Shown: positions 8,185-16,131 of the stretch, one piece after another
Layout of the letters: each line of letters starts with the position of its first letter
How positions within the stretch are numbered: position 1 is the stretch's first letter
Source: Sphaerochaeta globosa str. Buddy
GTDB taxonomy: Bacteria; Spirochaetota; Spirochaetia; Sphaerochaetales; Sphaerochaetaceae
Length of the DNA stretch: 64,000 nucleotides
Assembly: GCF_000190435.1 (NCBI RefSeq)
Contig: NC_015152.1
Coordinates: forward strand, 2,052,458-2,116,457
Direction: 5' to 3'
Notes under the pieces: generated by a model
Database searches by the model: none
Seen by the model: only the letters and a program-made list of their open reading frames with translations
What the model was told of the DNA's origin: nothing
Position numbers and translations under genes: made by a program

Positions 8185-9177
8185 ATGACATCCTATAAGG
8201 AACTCGGTCTGGTTAATACCAGAGACATGTTTGCAAAAGCAGTCAAGGGCGGTTATGCCATTCCTGCCTATAATTTCAACAATATGGAGCAGCTGCAGGC
8301 TATTGTCCAGGCATGTGTCGCTACCAAGAGTCCTGTCATTCTTCAGGTATCGAAGGGTGCACGAGATTACGCAAACATCAATCTGCTGAGAAACATGGCC
8401 CGCGGGGCCGGTGAATATGCAAAAGAACTCGGCTTTGAAATCCCCATCGTACTGCACCTCGACCACGGCGACAGCTTCGAGACTTGCAAGGAATGTATTG
8501 ATAACGGATTCAGCTCTGTCATGATCGATGGATCACATTTCCCCTATGAAGAAAACATTGCACTGACCAAGAAGGTCGTTGAATATGCTCACGCCCACGA
8601 TGTAACCGTCGAAGGCGAGCTTGGAGTTCTGGCCGGTATTGAAGACGAAGTAAGCAGTGCCGTCAGCCACTACACCAAGCCTGCAGAAGTTGTTGACTTT
8701 GTATCCCGAACCGGTGTCGACTCCCTGGCTATTTCCATCGGAACCAGCCATGGTGCGAACAAGTTCGTACCCTCCCAGTGCACCCGCAATGCTGAAGGCA
8801 TCCTCATTCCGCCTCCGCTTCGCTTTGACATCCTCGAGGAAATCGAGAAGGAACTTCCTGGGTTCCCCATCGTTCTGCACGGATCCTCTTCTGTCCCCGC
8901 AGAGTATGTAAACATGATTCTGCAGTTCGGCGGCAAGCTCAAGGACAGCGTAGGCATTCCCGAGGAACAGCTTCGCAAGGCAGCAAAGAGCGCAGTCTGC
9001 AAGATCAACATCGACAGTGATGGAAGACTTGCCATGACAGCCGTCATCCGCAAGGTTCTTGCTGAGAAACCCGGTGAATTCGACCCACGCAAGTACCTCG
9101 GCCCTGCCCGTGATGAGCTGAAGAAGATGTACATGCACAAGAACATCAACGTCCTGGGTTCCGCAAATCAGGCGTAA
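8185..9177 (+). CDS. fba: Fructose-1,6-bisphosphate aldolase, class II
   Basis: Zinc-dependent aldolase that splits fructose 1,6-bisphosphate to glyceraldehyde 3-phosphate and dihydroxyacetone phosphate in glycolysis and makes it in gluconeogenesis. The zinc and catalytic motif LHLDHGDSFETC (about residues 90-101), the EGELGVLAG segment, SIGTSHG and the phosphate-binding VLHGSSS are all visible. The true start is the ATG at 8185, preceded by AAGGAG; a frame running 19 codons further upstream contains the promoter. The 330-residue length fits the type with a C-terminal extension. A strong terminator follows, so it is monocistronic. Confidence 0.95.
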   Translation: MTSYKELGLVNTRDMFAKAVKGGYAIPAYNFNNMEQLQAIVQACVATKSPVILQVSKGARDYANINLLRNMARGAGEYAKELGFEIPIVLHLDHGDSFETCKECIDNGFSSVMIDGSHFPYEENIALTKKVVEYAHAHDVTVEGELGVLAGIEDEVSSAVSHYTKPAEVVDFVSRTGVDSLAISIGTSHGANKFVPSQCTRNAEGILIPPPLRFDILEEIEKELPGFPIVLHGSSSVPAEYVNMILQFGGKLKDSVGIPEEQLRKAAKSAVCKINIDSDGRLAMTAVIRKVLAEKPGEFDPRKYLGPARDELKKMYMHKNINVLGSANQA

Positions 9178-9194
9178 TGGTTACTAGGATAGGC

Positions 9195-9228
9195 AAAGGC
9201 CGTTGGGAGGTTTCCTACGGCCTTTTTT
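9195..9228 (+). terminator. Rho-independent terminator of fba
   Basis: A 9-bp stem (AAAGGCCGT 9195-9203 with ACGGCCTTT 9217-9225) leads into a T run. It lies 18 bp after the aldolase stop. Confidence 0.92.
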
Positions 9229-9250
9229 CATTTGCTCAAGGGGAGATACT

Positions 9251-9280
9251 TTGACACTCCCCTTATGCTTGTGATATATT
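9251..9280 (+). promoter_or_regulatory. Promoter of the infC-rpmI-rplT operon
   Basis: Consensus TTGACA (9251-9256), 18-bp spacer and TATATT (9275-9280). It gives a leader of about 65 nt before infC, which includes a small hairpin just before the ribosome site. Confidence 0.7.
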
Positions 9281-9322
9281 GATTTCCGTCGGCCTTTTAG
9301 GCTGGGAAACGCTCACACACAG

Positions 9323-9348
9323 TGGTTTTCACCGAAAACACAAGGAGT
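9323..9348 (+). promoter_or_regulatory. Leader hairpin adjoining infC ribosome-binding site
   Basis: GTTTTC (9325-9330) and GAAAAC (9334-9339) pair around a 3-nt loop, with TG/CA able to extend the stem. AAGGAG (9343-9348) begins directly after it. infC operons are autoregulated at translation in well-studied bacteria; that this hairpin does so here is inference. Confidence 0.35.
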
Positions 9349-9352
9349 TCGA

Positions 9353-9907
9353 TTGGCTACGAAGGATTTGAGGATCAATAGACAGATCCGCGCAAGAGAA
9401 GTGTTCGTCATTGATGCAGAAGGTAATCAAAAAGGCATCATGAGCGTGTTTGACGCCGTTATGCTTGCAGAGAGTGTAGGATTGGATTTGGTGGAAGTAT
9501 CCCCCAACGCAAACCCTCCCGTTTGCAAGGTCCTCGACTTCGGAAAATACCGTTATGAGCAGGAAAAGCGGCTCAGGGATGCCAAGAAGAACCAAAGTGT
9601 CGTCAAAATGAAGGAAATCCGGATGCAGCCCAAGATTGAGAGACACGATCTTGAGACAAAGTCCAAATTCATCGGTGAATTCCTCGCTGAGGGAAACAAG
9701 GTCAAGGTAAGCATCCGCTTCCGTGGCCGAGAGCTTGCCCACACTGAACTCGGAAAAGTAGTTTTGGACAAAATACTTGCCCAGCTTACCGAAAATGGTG
9801 TAGGCTTCAATCTTGACCGAGACGCCCTGATGGAAGGCAAGATGATGAGTATGATCGTCAGTCCTGCCAAGGTTTCAGCTGCCTCAGTCAAGAAAGACAA
9901 TCAGTAA
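9353..9907 (+). CDS. infC: Translation initiation factor IF-3
   Basis: IF-3 binds the 30S subunit, keeps it free of 50S and checks start-codon pairing. The protein begins with the usual INRQIRAREVFVID segment and has the central lysine-rich linker followed by the C-terminal domain (EIRMQPKIERHD, then SIRFRGRELAH). At 184 residues it is of normal length. The start codon is TTG at 9353, preceded by AAGGAG; no ATG is available nearby. Use of a non-ATG start is a known feature of infC genes, where it permits feedback control by IF-3 itself. It heads an operon with ribosomal proteins L35 and L20. Confidence 0.96.
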   Translation: MATKDLRINRQIRAREVFVIDAEGNQKGIMSVFDAVMLAESVGLDLVEVSPNANPPVCKVLDFGKYRYEQEKRLRDAKKNQSVVKMKEIRMQPKIERHDLETKSKFIGEFLAEGNKVKVSIRFRGRELAHTELGKVVLDKILAQLTENGVGFNLDRDALMEGKMMSMIVSPAKVSAASVKKDNQ

Positions 9908-9988
9908 CAGTATCCCGCATGGGATGTTGAATATGCTGCTCCAAGGGGATCTTGTTCCTTGTGAGCGCAAGATGGAAGGTGCACTACA

Positions 9989-10186
9989 ATGCCCAAAATG
10001 AAAACAAGAAGGTCCGTTGCAAAACGGTTCCACGTCACTGGAACTGGTAAGGTCCGCTATAAAAAGCAGGGTCTTCGCCACATTCTCACCAAGAAGAGCA
10101 GCAAGCGTAAGGGCAACCTCCGTGCAGCTGGTATTCTCGAAGATATGGAAGCAAAGAGAGTTAAGACCATGCTTCCATACGCGTAA
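9989..10186 (+). CDS. rpmI: 50S ribosomal protein L35
   Basis: A 65-residue, very basic ribosomal protein. The start [14 protein letters not shown] and the [13 protein letters not shown] segment are the family signatures. It lies between infC and rplT, the order conserved in most bacteria, 81 bp after infC and 12 bp before rplT. Confidence 0.97.
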   Translation: MPKMKTRRSVAKRFHVTGTGKVRYKKQGLRHILTKKSSKRKGNLRAAGILEDMEAKRVKTMLPYA

Positions 10187-10198
10187 GGGGGTGGGCAA

Positions 10199-10558
10199 AT
10201 GCCAAGAGCAGTAGACGGAACTAAACACAAGGACAGACGGAAGAAGATTCTTGAGCTCGCTAAAGGTTATTATGGCCGAAGAAGCACGAACAACCGCGTT
10301 GCAAAAGATGCGATTGCCAAGGCTGGCCAGTATGCCTATCGCGGCCGTAAAGAGCGCAAGCGGGATTTCCGCAAGCTCTGGATCGCAAGAATCAGCGCAG
10401 CTGTGCAGGAAGAGGGTCTCAACTACTCTCAGTTCATGCATGGTATTAAACTTGCCAACATCGAGATCAACAGAAAGGCCCTCTCCAATATGGCTATTGA
10501 AGATAAGGCTACTTTCACCGCTCTCGTGTCCCAGGTAAAGGGTGTTTTGGCTAAATAG
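10199..10558 (+). CDS. rplT: 50S ribosomal protein L20
   Basis: A 119-residue basic protein that binds 23S rRNA early in 50S assembly. It has the typical start MPRAVDGTKHKDRRKKIL, AKGYYGRRSTNNRVAKDAI and the helical RKRDFRKLWIARI. L20 is the translational repressor of this operon in several bacteria; no L20-like pseudoknot was identified by eye upstream here. Confidence 0.97.
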   Translation: MPRAVDGTKHKDRRKKILELAKGYYGRRSTNNRVAKDAIAKAGQYAYRGRKERKRDFRKLWIARISAAVQEEGLNYSQFMHGIKLANIEINRKALSNMAIEDKATFTALVSQVKGVLAK

Positions 10559-10595
10559 TCCAAAACAACTCGTCTAGACGTTTGAAGGAGGAACC

Positions 10596-10952
10596 ATGTC
10601 AGTTGTTGATACCGTAAAAATGCTCGAACTGCGGACCAAAAAAGCTGCAGGCTTGATCGCGATGCTCCGCAAGGAGAAAGCCGAACTCCAAGAAAAGTTC
10701 GATTTGGTACATGCACACAACGCTGAACTCGAAGAGTATGTTGAAAGTTTTACTTCCAGCACCAAGCTCCTCGAAGAAAGTATTGCAAATGCCATGGAAA
10801 ATCTTTCCACCATCGAAGGGCTGGATGATGTCCAGCTTTTGGATGATGCAGAGCTCGAGTTGGAAGCCGCCGATGGATTCACCAGTGGAGACGCCTTTGC
10901 AAATGAGGAAGTCGACCTTGATGCCCTATTGGAGGATTCTCCCTCACTTTGA
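10596..10952 (+). CDS. Small coiled-coil protein downstream of rplT
   Basis: I cannot assign a function. The 118 residues comprise a heptad-rich coiled coil (about residues 5-65, many Leu, Glu and Lys) and a very acidic tail (about 75-118, DDAELELEAA and EEVDLDALLED). The shape recalls ZapB-like or other division-associated small coiled coils, but no specific motif supports that. An AAGGAGG site lies just before the ATG. It is 37 bp after rplT and ahead of the terminator, so it is probably co-transcribed with the ribosomal protein operon. Confidence 0.7.
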   Translation: MSVVDTVKMLELRTKKAAGLIAMLRKEKAELQEKFDLVHAHNAELEEYVESFTSSTKLLEESIANAMENLSTIEGLDDVQLLDDAELELEAADGFTSGDAFANEEVDLDALLEDSPSL

Positions 10953-10982
10953 GTCGATGGAAGTAGTCTGGACACTGTCCGT

Positions 10983-11015
10983 AAACGGGGCCGATAGGTC
11001 CCGTTTTCTTTTTCC
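10983..11015 (+). terminator. Rho-independent terminator of the infC operon
   Basis: AAACGGGGCC (10983-10992) pairs with GGTCCCGTTT (10997-11006) with one G-T wobble and a GATA loop, followed by a T-rich stretch. Confidence 0.88.
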
Positions 11016-11090
11016 AAACCCCCTTTCATAAAGCGCTTTCTTATTGTACCATGTAGGCAGAGCAGTCATCTGCCTTGATATTTGACAAGT

Positions 11091-11275
11091 TTCCTGCGGT
11101 GTGCGCCTGGAGCCACAGTCTCTTGGCTCAACATACACAAATGGGTAGCGGTATAGCTGATTTGCATTGATCCGACTCCTTCGGGGTTTAATGGAACAGA
11201 ATTTTCAGCGTAACTAGCAGCCCCCTTGAACCAATGGTTCAAGAGCATTCTCCGGGTACGGCACCGCAGGTTTTA
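11091..11275 (+). ncRNA. ssrS: 6S RNA
   Basis: 6S RNA mimics an open promoter and holds sigma70 RNA polymerase in stationary phase. The closing stem is exact: CCTGCGGTG (11093-11101) with CACCGCAGG (11262-11270). The most conserved block of the family, CCTTGAACCAATGGTTCAAG (about 11224-11243), is nearly identical to the one I recall from the E. coli RNA, and the 5' strand of the central bubble (CCACAGTCTCTTGGCTCA) also resembles it. The length of about 180 nt is right. It lies in a 340-bp gap between the infC operon terminator and the TPR gene. Exact ends are estimated. Confidence 0.85.
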
Positions 11276-11299
11276 TCTTGCATACAGGAAAACTCATCC

Positions 11300-12556
11300 A
11301 TGTCAGAAACACACGATGCCCTGAGGAACATTCTCTTCATCAAACTTCCCGCTTCCATGGAGCGGGATATCAACAATTTCCATGTCGACAGCTCGATTGA
11401 AATTCCCGTACAACGCCCCGAAGGAAATTCATCCTTTGACCCCGTCAAGGATATTTCGGTGGAATTGATCGTTGCAGGAATGCTAAAAATTCTTGCCTAT
11501 CAGGACGATCATGAGCATGCATCCTACTATCGCGACTTTGTGCTCGCGCTTCAGCCTGATGCCGTCCAGGAACTCAACATAGCAGCCATAGCCCAGGAAC
11601 AGAAACATAATTTTGCCTTTGCAGAAGAGTTGTTCCTTACCGTCTGCCACCTCGCGCCAATGAGTGCCACCTATGTCAACTTGGCCACCTTGTACAGCCG
11701 AAAGGCTGCCGAGGATACCTCAAAGGGTGCCCAGTACGACCTTTATCAGCAGAAAGCCCTGAACACCCTTAAGGAAGGGCTTGATGTCGTCGGTGATGAT
11801 GCAACCCTCCTCTCGGAGATAGGCTTCTTTCATCTCTATCAGGGGAATGTTGAAATTGCCAAGGAGTACTTGGACCGATACCTCTCCATAGCTGAAGCAG
11901 ATGAGAAAAAAGCACATGTACAGAAAATTATGGACGATATCGAAGCTAAACTTAACGATGACCAGACCTTGATGCGCTCCTACGATGCCATCCAGATGAA
12001 CAAAGAAGGAGAAGCAGTCACCCTTTTGGATTCATTCTTAGAGGATAACCCCAAAGTATGGAATGCCTGGTTTCTCAAGGGCTGGGCGCTTCGCAGAATG
12101 GGTAACTATCGGGAGGCCGAACAGGCATTGCTCGCCGCCCTGGCAAACAGCAAGGGAACCAGCGACATCTACAATGAACTGGCTCTGTGCAGCTTGGAGA
12201 CGGGAAAGGCTGAACTCGCCAAGGACTATCTCAATACTGCAGTAGATTTGGACAGCCAGAACATCACCTTGATCTCGAACTTGGCCTACCTGTATTTAAA
12301 GGACCAGATGTGGGACGAGGCTCGTCAGTATCTGGAAACAGCGCGTACCATCGATCCCAACGATCCGCTGATTATCCAACTGATGAAGGATTATGAGGCA
12401 TCAAGCGGAGACAAACTCTCCTCGCCCATCATCCAGGAATTTGTCGACACCGAAGATGTAATCAGGCAGACCAAAAAAGAGAAGCCATTCTTCATCCAAG
12501 GCAAGGATGAGACCGATGATCTTGAGACTGATTTTGACATTGAGGATACTCCTTGA
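11300..12556 (+). CDS. Tetratricopeptide-repeat protein
   Basis: A protein of 418 residues built largely of helical TPR-like repeats, visible as periodic AxxLxxxG and LxxAL patterns (for example GWALRRMGNYREAEQALLAAL and EIGFFHLYQGNVEIAKEYL regions). No enzyme domain, signal peptide or membrane helix is seen, so it is likely a cytoplasmic scaffold. I start it at the ATG at 11300, since the longer frame begins inside the 6S RNA. Its stop overlaps the tsaE start, which couples it to the tRNA-modification genes; a role there is only suggested by position. Confidence 0.8.
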   Translation: MSETHDALRNILFIKLPASMERDINNFHVDSSIEIPVQRPEGNSSFDPVKDISVELIVAGMLKILAYQDDHEHASYYRDFVLALQPDAVQELNIAAIAQEQKHNFAFAEELFLTVCHLAPMSATYVNLATLYSRKAAEDTSKGAQYDLYQQKALNTLKEGLDVVGDDATLLSEIGFFHLYQGNVEIAKEYLDRYLSIAEADEKKAHVQKIMDDIEAKLNDDQTLMRSYDAIQMNKEGEAVTLLDSFLEDNPKVWNAWFLKGWALRRMGNYREAEQALLAALANSKGTSDIYNELALCSLETGKAELAKDYLNTAVDLDSQNITLISNLAYLYLKDQMWDEARQYLETARTIDPNDPLIIQLMKDYEASSGDKLSSPIIQEFVDTEDVIRQTKKEKPFFIQGKDETDDLETDFDIEDTP

Positions 12557-12975
12557 TGACGATTCTCAGTCATAGTGAAGAGGAGACTCGACAGGTTGGC
12601 TATCGCTTGGGCAAACTGTGTAAACCCGGTACGGTAATTTCTCTGAGGGGAAGCCTTGGGGCAGGAAAAACAGTTCTGGCAAAAGGGCTTGCCCAAGCCT
12701 TGGGTATCACCGAACAAATTGTAAGTCCGACCTTTACCCTGATTCAGGAGTATGCAGGAACTTTGCCACTGTTTCATATGGATTTGTATCGGATCAGCGG
12801 GACAGAGGAATTCGAAGGAATCGGTGGTGAGGAGTTGCTCTACAGTGATGGAGTGACCCTGATTGAATGGAGTGAAAAGATTGCCGAGATGCTTCCCGAT
12901 TCGACCCTTTATGTCGATATTAGGATTATGCCTAATCAAGACCGAGCTATCACCCTGCAAGGGGTAACACTATGA
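12556..12975 (+). CDS. tsaE: tRNA t6A synthesis ATPase TsaE
   Basis: P-loop ATPase that cycles with TsaB and TsaD in making threonylcarbamoyladenosine at position 37 of ANN-decoding tRNAs. The Walker A motif GSLGAGKT (about residue 32), SPTFTLIQEY and FHMDLYR, typical of the family, are all present. The ATG at 12556 overlaps the upstream stop as TGATG; a TTG one codon earlier is a less likely start. Length is normal (139 residues). It overlaps tsaB by 4 bp. Confidence 0.94.
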   Translation: MTILSHSEEETRQVGYRLGKLCKPGTVISLRGSLGAGKTVLAKGLAQALGITEQIVSPTFTLIQEYAGTLPLFHMDLYRISGTEEFEGIGGEELLYSDGVTLIEWSEKIAEMLPDSTLYVDIRIMPNQDRAITLQGVTL

Positions 12976-13673
12976 ATATTCTCTCGTGCGACACCTCCAC
13001 TGAATTCATGCACCTATGCTTGGCACGTTTGGAGGAGGGAAAGAAGCCCTTCTTTGAGAAGCAGGTGCTGACAAGCGGCAATCAGCATTCTGAACTGCTC
13101 GTTGTGCGCATTCTCAGCTTGTGTGAGCGCAATAACATGCAGTTCAAAGACCTTGACCTTTTGGTATGCACCAGTGGACCGGGCTCCTTTACCGGACTCA
13201 GGATAGCCATGAGCACACTCAAGGGAATCAGTCTTGGTTCCCACATCCCCATGGTGAGCATTCCCACCCTGCAGGCATATCAAGCATGCAACAGATCGGA
13301 ATCACATGCCATCCTTGCTGTCATCGATGCTAAAAAAAAGCGGTTTTACGCTGCCCTGTTCAAAGATGGCGTTCAACTGAGTCCGGAGCTCGACCTTGAA
13401 GTAGGACAGATTGAAAGTCTGCTTGCACCCTACCCCGATGCCCTTTTGGTAGGAAATGACGCAGCCCTTCTTGCAACAAAACTCTCAAAACCTTACAGAT
13501 TCGATGAGATATCGCACCTCAACCTTTCCTTGGTACTCTGTACACTGGGTAAGGAAAAGTTTGAGCGGTTCGGAGCCGACGACTTGGACAACGGTCCGCT
13601 GTATGTGAGAAAGAGCGACGCAGAAATAGCATTACAACAAACCATCAGTTCATTGGAGGAAACACATGATTGA
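12972..13673 (+). CDS. tsaB: tRNA t6A synthesis protein TsaB
   Basis: Inactive ASKHA-fold paralogue that scaffolds TsaD and TsaE in t6A formation. It opens with NILSCDTSTEFMHLCL and carries the family signature TSGPGSFTGLRIAMSTLKG (about residues 65-83). It starts inside the end of tsaE (4-bp overlap) and its end overlaps the trxB start by 8 bp. tsaD is not in this window. Confidence 0.93.
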   Translation: MNILSCDTSTEFMHLCLARLEEGKKPFFEKQVLTSGNQHSELLVVRILSLCERNNMQFKDLDLLVCTSGPGSFTGLRIAMSTLKGISLGSHIPMVSIPTLQAYQACNRSESHAILAVIDAKKKRFYAALFKDGVQLSPELDLEVGQIESLLAPYPDALLVGNDAALLATKLSKPYRFDEISHLNLSLVLCTLGKEKFERFGADDLDNGPLYVRKSDAEIALQQTISSLEETHD

Positions 13674-14604
13674 ACAAGATATCCTTATCATAGGATCAGG
13701 GGTTGCAGGTATGTCCGCTGCCCAATATGCGGCACGTGCAGGTCGCTCCGTTACGCTTCTCGAGTCCATTGCCCCCGGCGGACAGACCATGTACATCGAT
13801 ATGATCGAGAATTACCCTGGTTTTGATCAACCCATCAGCGGTTACGAAATCGGTATGAAATTCCACGCCCAGGCTGAAGCCTTTGGAGCAAAGCTTGTCT
13901 ATGCAACCGTCAGCAAGCTTTCCAAGAAGGGAGAGATCTTCCTTGCTGAGACTGCCGACGGTGAAACCTATCAAGCCAAGGCTGTCATTTTCGCTACCGG
14001 GGCAAATCATCGCCATCTCGGTGTCGAAGGTGAGGAAAAGTACAATGGCAAGGGTGTCAGTTACTGCGGTACCTGTGACGGTCCGTTCTTCAAAGGCAAA
14101 AGGATTTTAGTTGTCGGCGGTGGTGACACAGCCCTTACCGATGGCATTTTCCTTTCAAAGCTCAGCGATCATATTACCATTGTACATAGGAAAGACCGAT
14201 TCCGTGCCCAGGATAATCTGGTTGAGCAGATTAAGCGCAACAAGAATATTGAGCTGGTCATGCAACATACCATCACAGAGATCAAGGGGGATGAGAAGAA
14301 AGTCACCTCGGTTATTCTCAAGGACCTGGTCAAGGGCACTGAGTATGAACGGGAGTTTGATGCCGTGTTCATCTTTGTCGGCATGCTGCCTCAGACTGAC
14401 CTGCTTGATAAAACCATCCTTGATGAGAGTGGGTATGTCATTACCAACGACCGAATGGAAACTTCCATTGCTGGTTTATATGCGGCCGGTGATGTGCGTA
14501 CGACCGTGTTTAGGCAGCTGATTACAGCCGCCAGCGACGGAGCCATCGCAGCCCATTGCGCAAGCGAATATATCGATGAGCTTGAGGGAAGAGCGTACCG
14601 CTAA
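13666..14604 (+). CDS. trxB: Thioredoxin-disulfide reductase
   Basis: NADPH-dependent flavoenzyme that reduces thioredoxin. The FAD motif IIGSGVAGMSAAQ (residues 8-20), the redox-active pair C134-x-x-C137 in YCGTCDGPFF, the NADPH site GGGDTA (151-156) and the C-terminal FAD contact YAAGDVR are all visible. The length of 312 residues is typical of the low-molecular-weight class. It overlaps tsaB by 8 bp, so it belongs to the TPR-tsaE-tsaB transcription unit. Confidence 0.95.
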   Translation: MIEQDILIIGSGVAGMSAAQYAARAGRSVTLLESIAPGGQTMYIDMIENYPGFDQPISGYEIGMKFHAQAEAFGAKLVYATVSKLSKKGEIFLAETADGETYQAKAVIFATGANHRHLGVEGEEKYNGKGVSYCGTCDGPFFKGKRILVVGGGDTALTDGIFLSKLSDHITIVHRKDRFRAQDNLVEQIKRNKNIELVMQHTITEIKGDEKKVTSVILKDLVKGTEYEREFDAVFIFVGMLPQTDLLDKTILDESGYVITNDRMETSIAGLYAAGDVRTTVFRQLITAASDGAIAAHCASEYIDELEGRAYR

Positions 14605-14640
14605 ATAAGGGGTTGCTACTTATATATCACACAAATCTCC

Positions 14641-14670
14641 TTGACGATGGCTGGTCGTTAGTGTTCTAAT
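14641..14670 (+). promoter_or_regulatory. Promoter predicting a leaderless glgA mRNA
   Basis: TTGACG (14641-14646), 18-bp spacer and TCTAAT (14665-14670), then 6 nt (TGAACC) to the ATG at 14677. No Shine-Dalgarno sequence exists between box and start. Confidence 0.6.
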
Positions 14671-14676
14671 TGAACC

Positions 14677-16131
14677 ATGAATATTTGCATGGTTTCCAGT
14701 GAATCTGTACCCTTTTCGAAGTCTGGAGGGCTTGCAGATGTGGTTGGTGCACTATCGACAGCCCTCGCTTCATTGGGAGAGGATGTAAGGGTTGTGCTTC
14801 CGTTGTATGGAAGTGTCAACGCTTCTTCTTTTACTGAAGTACCCGTTTTAGGAAAACTTTCACTTCTTGATTCCGAGGAGCCCGTCAGTTTTTGTCAGAC
14901 CATCCTCAATGGGGTAACCTACTATTTCTTACGACACAGCTACTTTACCGGGCGCAAGGGCCTCTATGGTGATACATCCTTCACCCCGTATGCAGATAAT
15001 CTCAGACGCTATACACTGCTCAATAAAGCAGCCCTTTTCTTGTGCAAGGAACTTGACTGGACAGTGGACATCATGCACTGCCATGACTGGACGTGCGGTT
15101 TTCTGCCCTATTTGCTTAAAACAGACAACGATTCGTTCTATCGCAATACCAAGAGTATGATGACCATTCATAATCTCGCCTATCAAGGTGAATTCTCCCG
15201 CCTGGAGTTGCTTGGCTGCGACATGCTTCCCGACGATGCCATGTTCAGCGGCACTGCTGCACAAAAGCGGACCAACATGCTTAAGACGGGCTTGGTGTTT
15301 GCTGATACGCTCACCACCGTCAGTCCTACGTATGCAAAAGAGATACAGACCAACGAATATGGGTGTAATCTCCAAGATCTCCTATCCGAACGCTCCGAAG
15401 ATTTGACCGGTATCATCAACGGAATCGACTATGAGGAATGGAATCCCCAGACAGACGCTTTTTTGAGTCATCATTTCAGTGCAACACAGCAACAAGGAAA
15501 GGCTCTCACCAAAGCAGAATTGCAGGCTGAGTTCGGCTTGGAGGTGAATGAGAGCATTCCTCTCTTCAGCATGATCAGCCGCCTTGCAGAGCAAAAAGGA
15601 TTTGTAGAGCTGTTGGAAGGTTCGCCTTGTGCATTGGAACAGATGCTAACCCTTCATCCAATGCAGATGATTATTGTGGGAACCGGGGACCATGCCCTTG
15701 AGAAAAAGCTCATTGAAATTGGCTCACGGTACGCCAACCTCTCGGTCAATATTTTGTTCAGCAACCGGGCGGCCCACCTGCTGGAAGCTGGATCAGACTT
15801 CTTTTTAATGCCAAGCCGTTATGAGCCGTGTGGTCTGAATCAGCTCTACAGCCTGCGTTACGGCACGCTTCCGGTAGCGAGGCGAACAGGTGGATTGGCT
15901 GACAGCATTCTTGACCTGGACGTGAATCCAGAAAGCGGAACAGGAATCCTCTTTGACTCCATGACCGGTCGTGGTATACTGGAAGCAGTAGAACGAGCAC
16001 TTCATTGGTGGAGCAAAGGAAAGAAATCCATGCAAGCTATCAGAACTCGATGTATGCATTGGGACAGTACCTGGGAACGGTCTGCCCGATCATATCGTTC
16101 ACTATATGAAACCAGCATAAGGGGGAAATGA
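14677..16131 (+). CDS. glgA: Glycogen synthase (ADP-glucose)
   Basis: GT5 glucosyltransferase that extends alpha-1,4-glucan from ADP-glucose. The N-terminal substrate loop SKSGGLADVVGAL (residues 11-23) and MHCHDWTCGFLPYLL are present, as are the C-terminal catalytic segments RLAEQKGF and SRYEPCGLNQLYS. Its 484 residues match the bacterial enzyme. It overlaps glgC by 4 bp. The upstream promoter is placed so that the mRNA would begin at the ATG. Confidence 0.95.
   Translation: MNICMVSSESVPFSKSGGLADVVGALSTALASLGEDVRVVLPLYGSVNASSFTEVPVLGKLSLLDSEEPVSFCQTILNGVTYYFLRHSYFTGRKGLYGDTSFTPYADNLRRYTLLNKAALFLCKELDWTVDIMHCHDWTCGFLPYLLKTDNDSFYRNTKSMMTIHNLAYQGEFSRLELLGCDMLPDDAMFSGTAAQKRTNMLKTGLVFADTLTTVSPTYAKEIQTNEYGCNLQDLLSERSEDLTGIINGIDYEEWNPQTDAFLSHHFSATQQQGKALTKAELQAEFGLEVNESIPLFSMISRLAEQKGFVELLEGSPCALEQMLTLHPMQMIIVGTGDHALEKKLIEIGSRYANLSVNILFSNRAAHLLEAGSDFFLMPSRYEPCGLNQLYSLRYGTLPVARRTGGLADSILDLDVNPESGTGILFDSMTGRGILEAVERALHWWSKGKKSMQAIRTRCMHWDSTWERSARSYRSLYETSIRGK

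Noticed and set aside
9908-9988. Terminator or L20 leader between infC and rpmI
   Set aside because: Small inverted repeats exist but there is no T-run and no recognisable L20-binding pseudoknot by eye.
11234-11299. Upstream extension of the TPR protein
   Set aside because: It would overlap the conserved 3' part of the 6S RNA and lacks a ribosome site.
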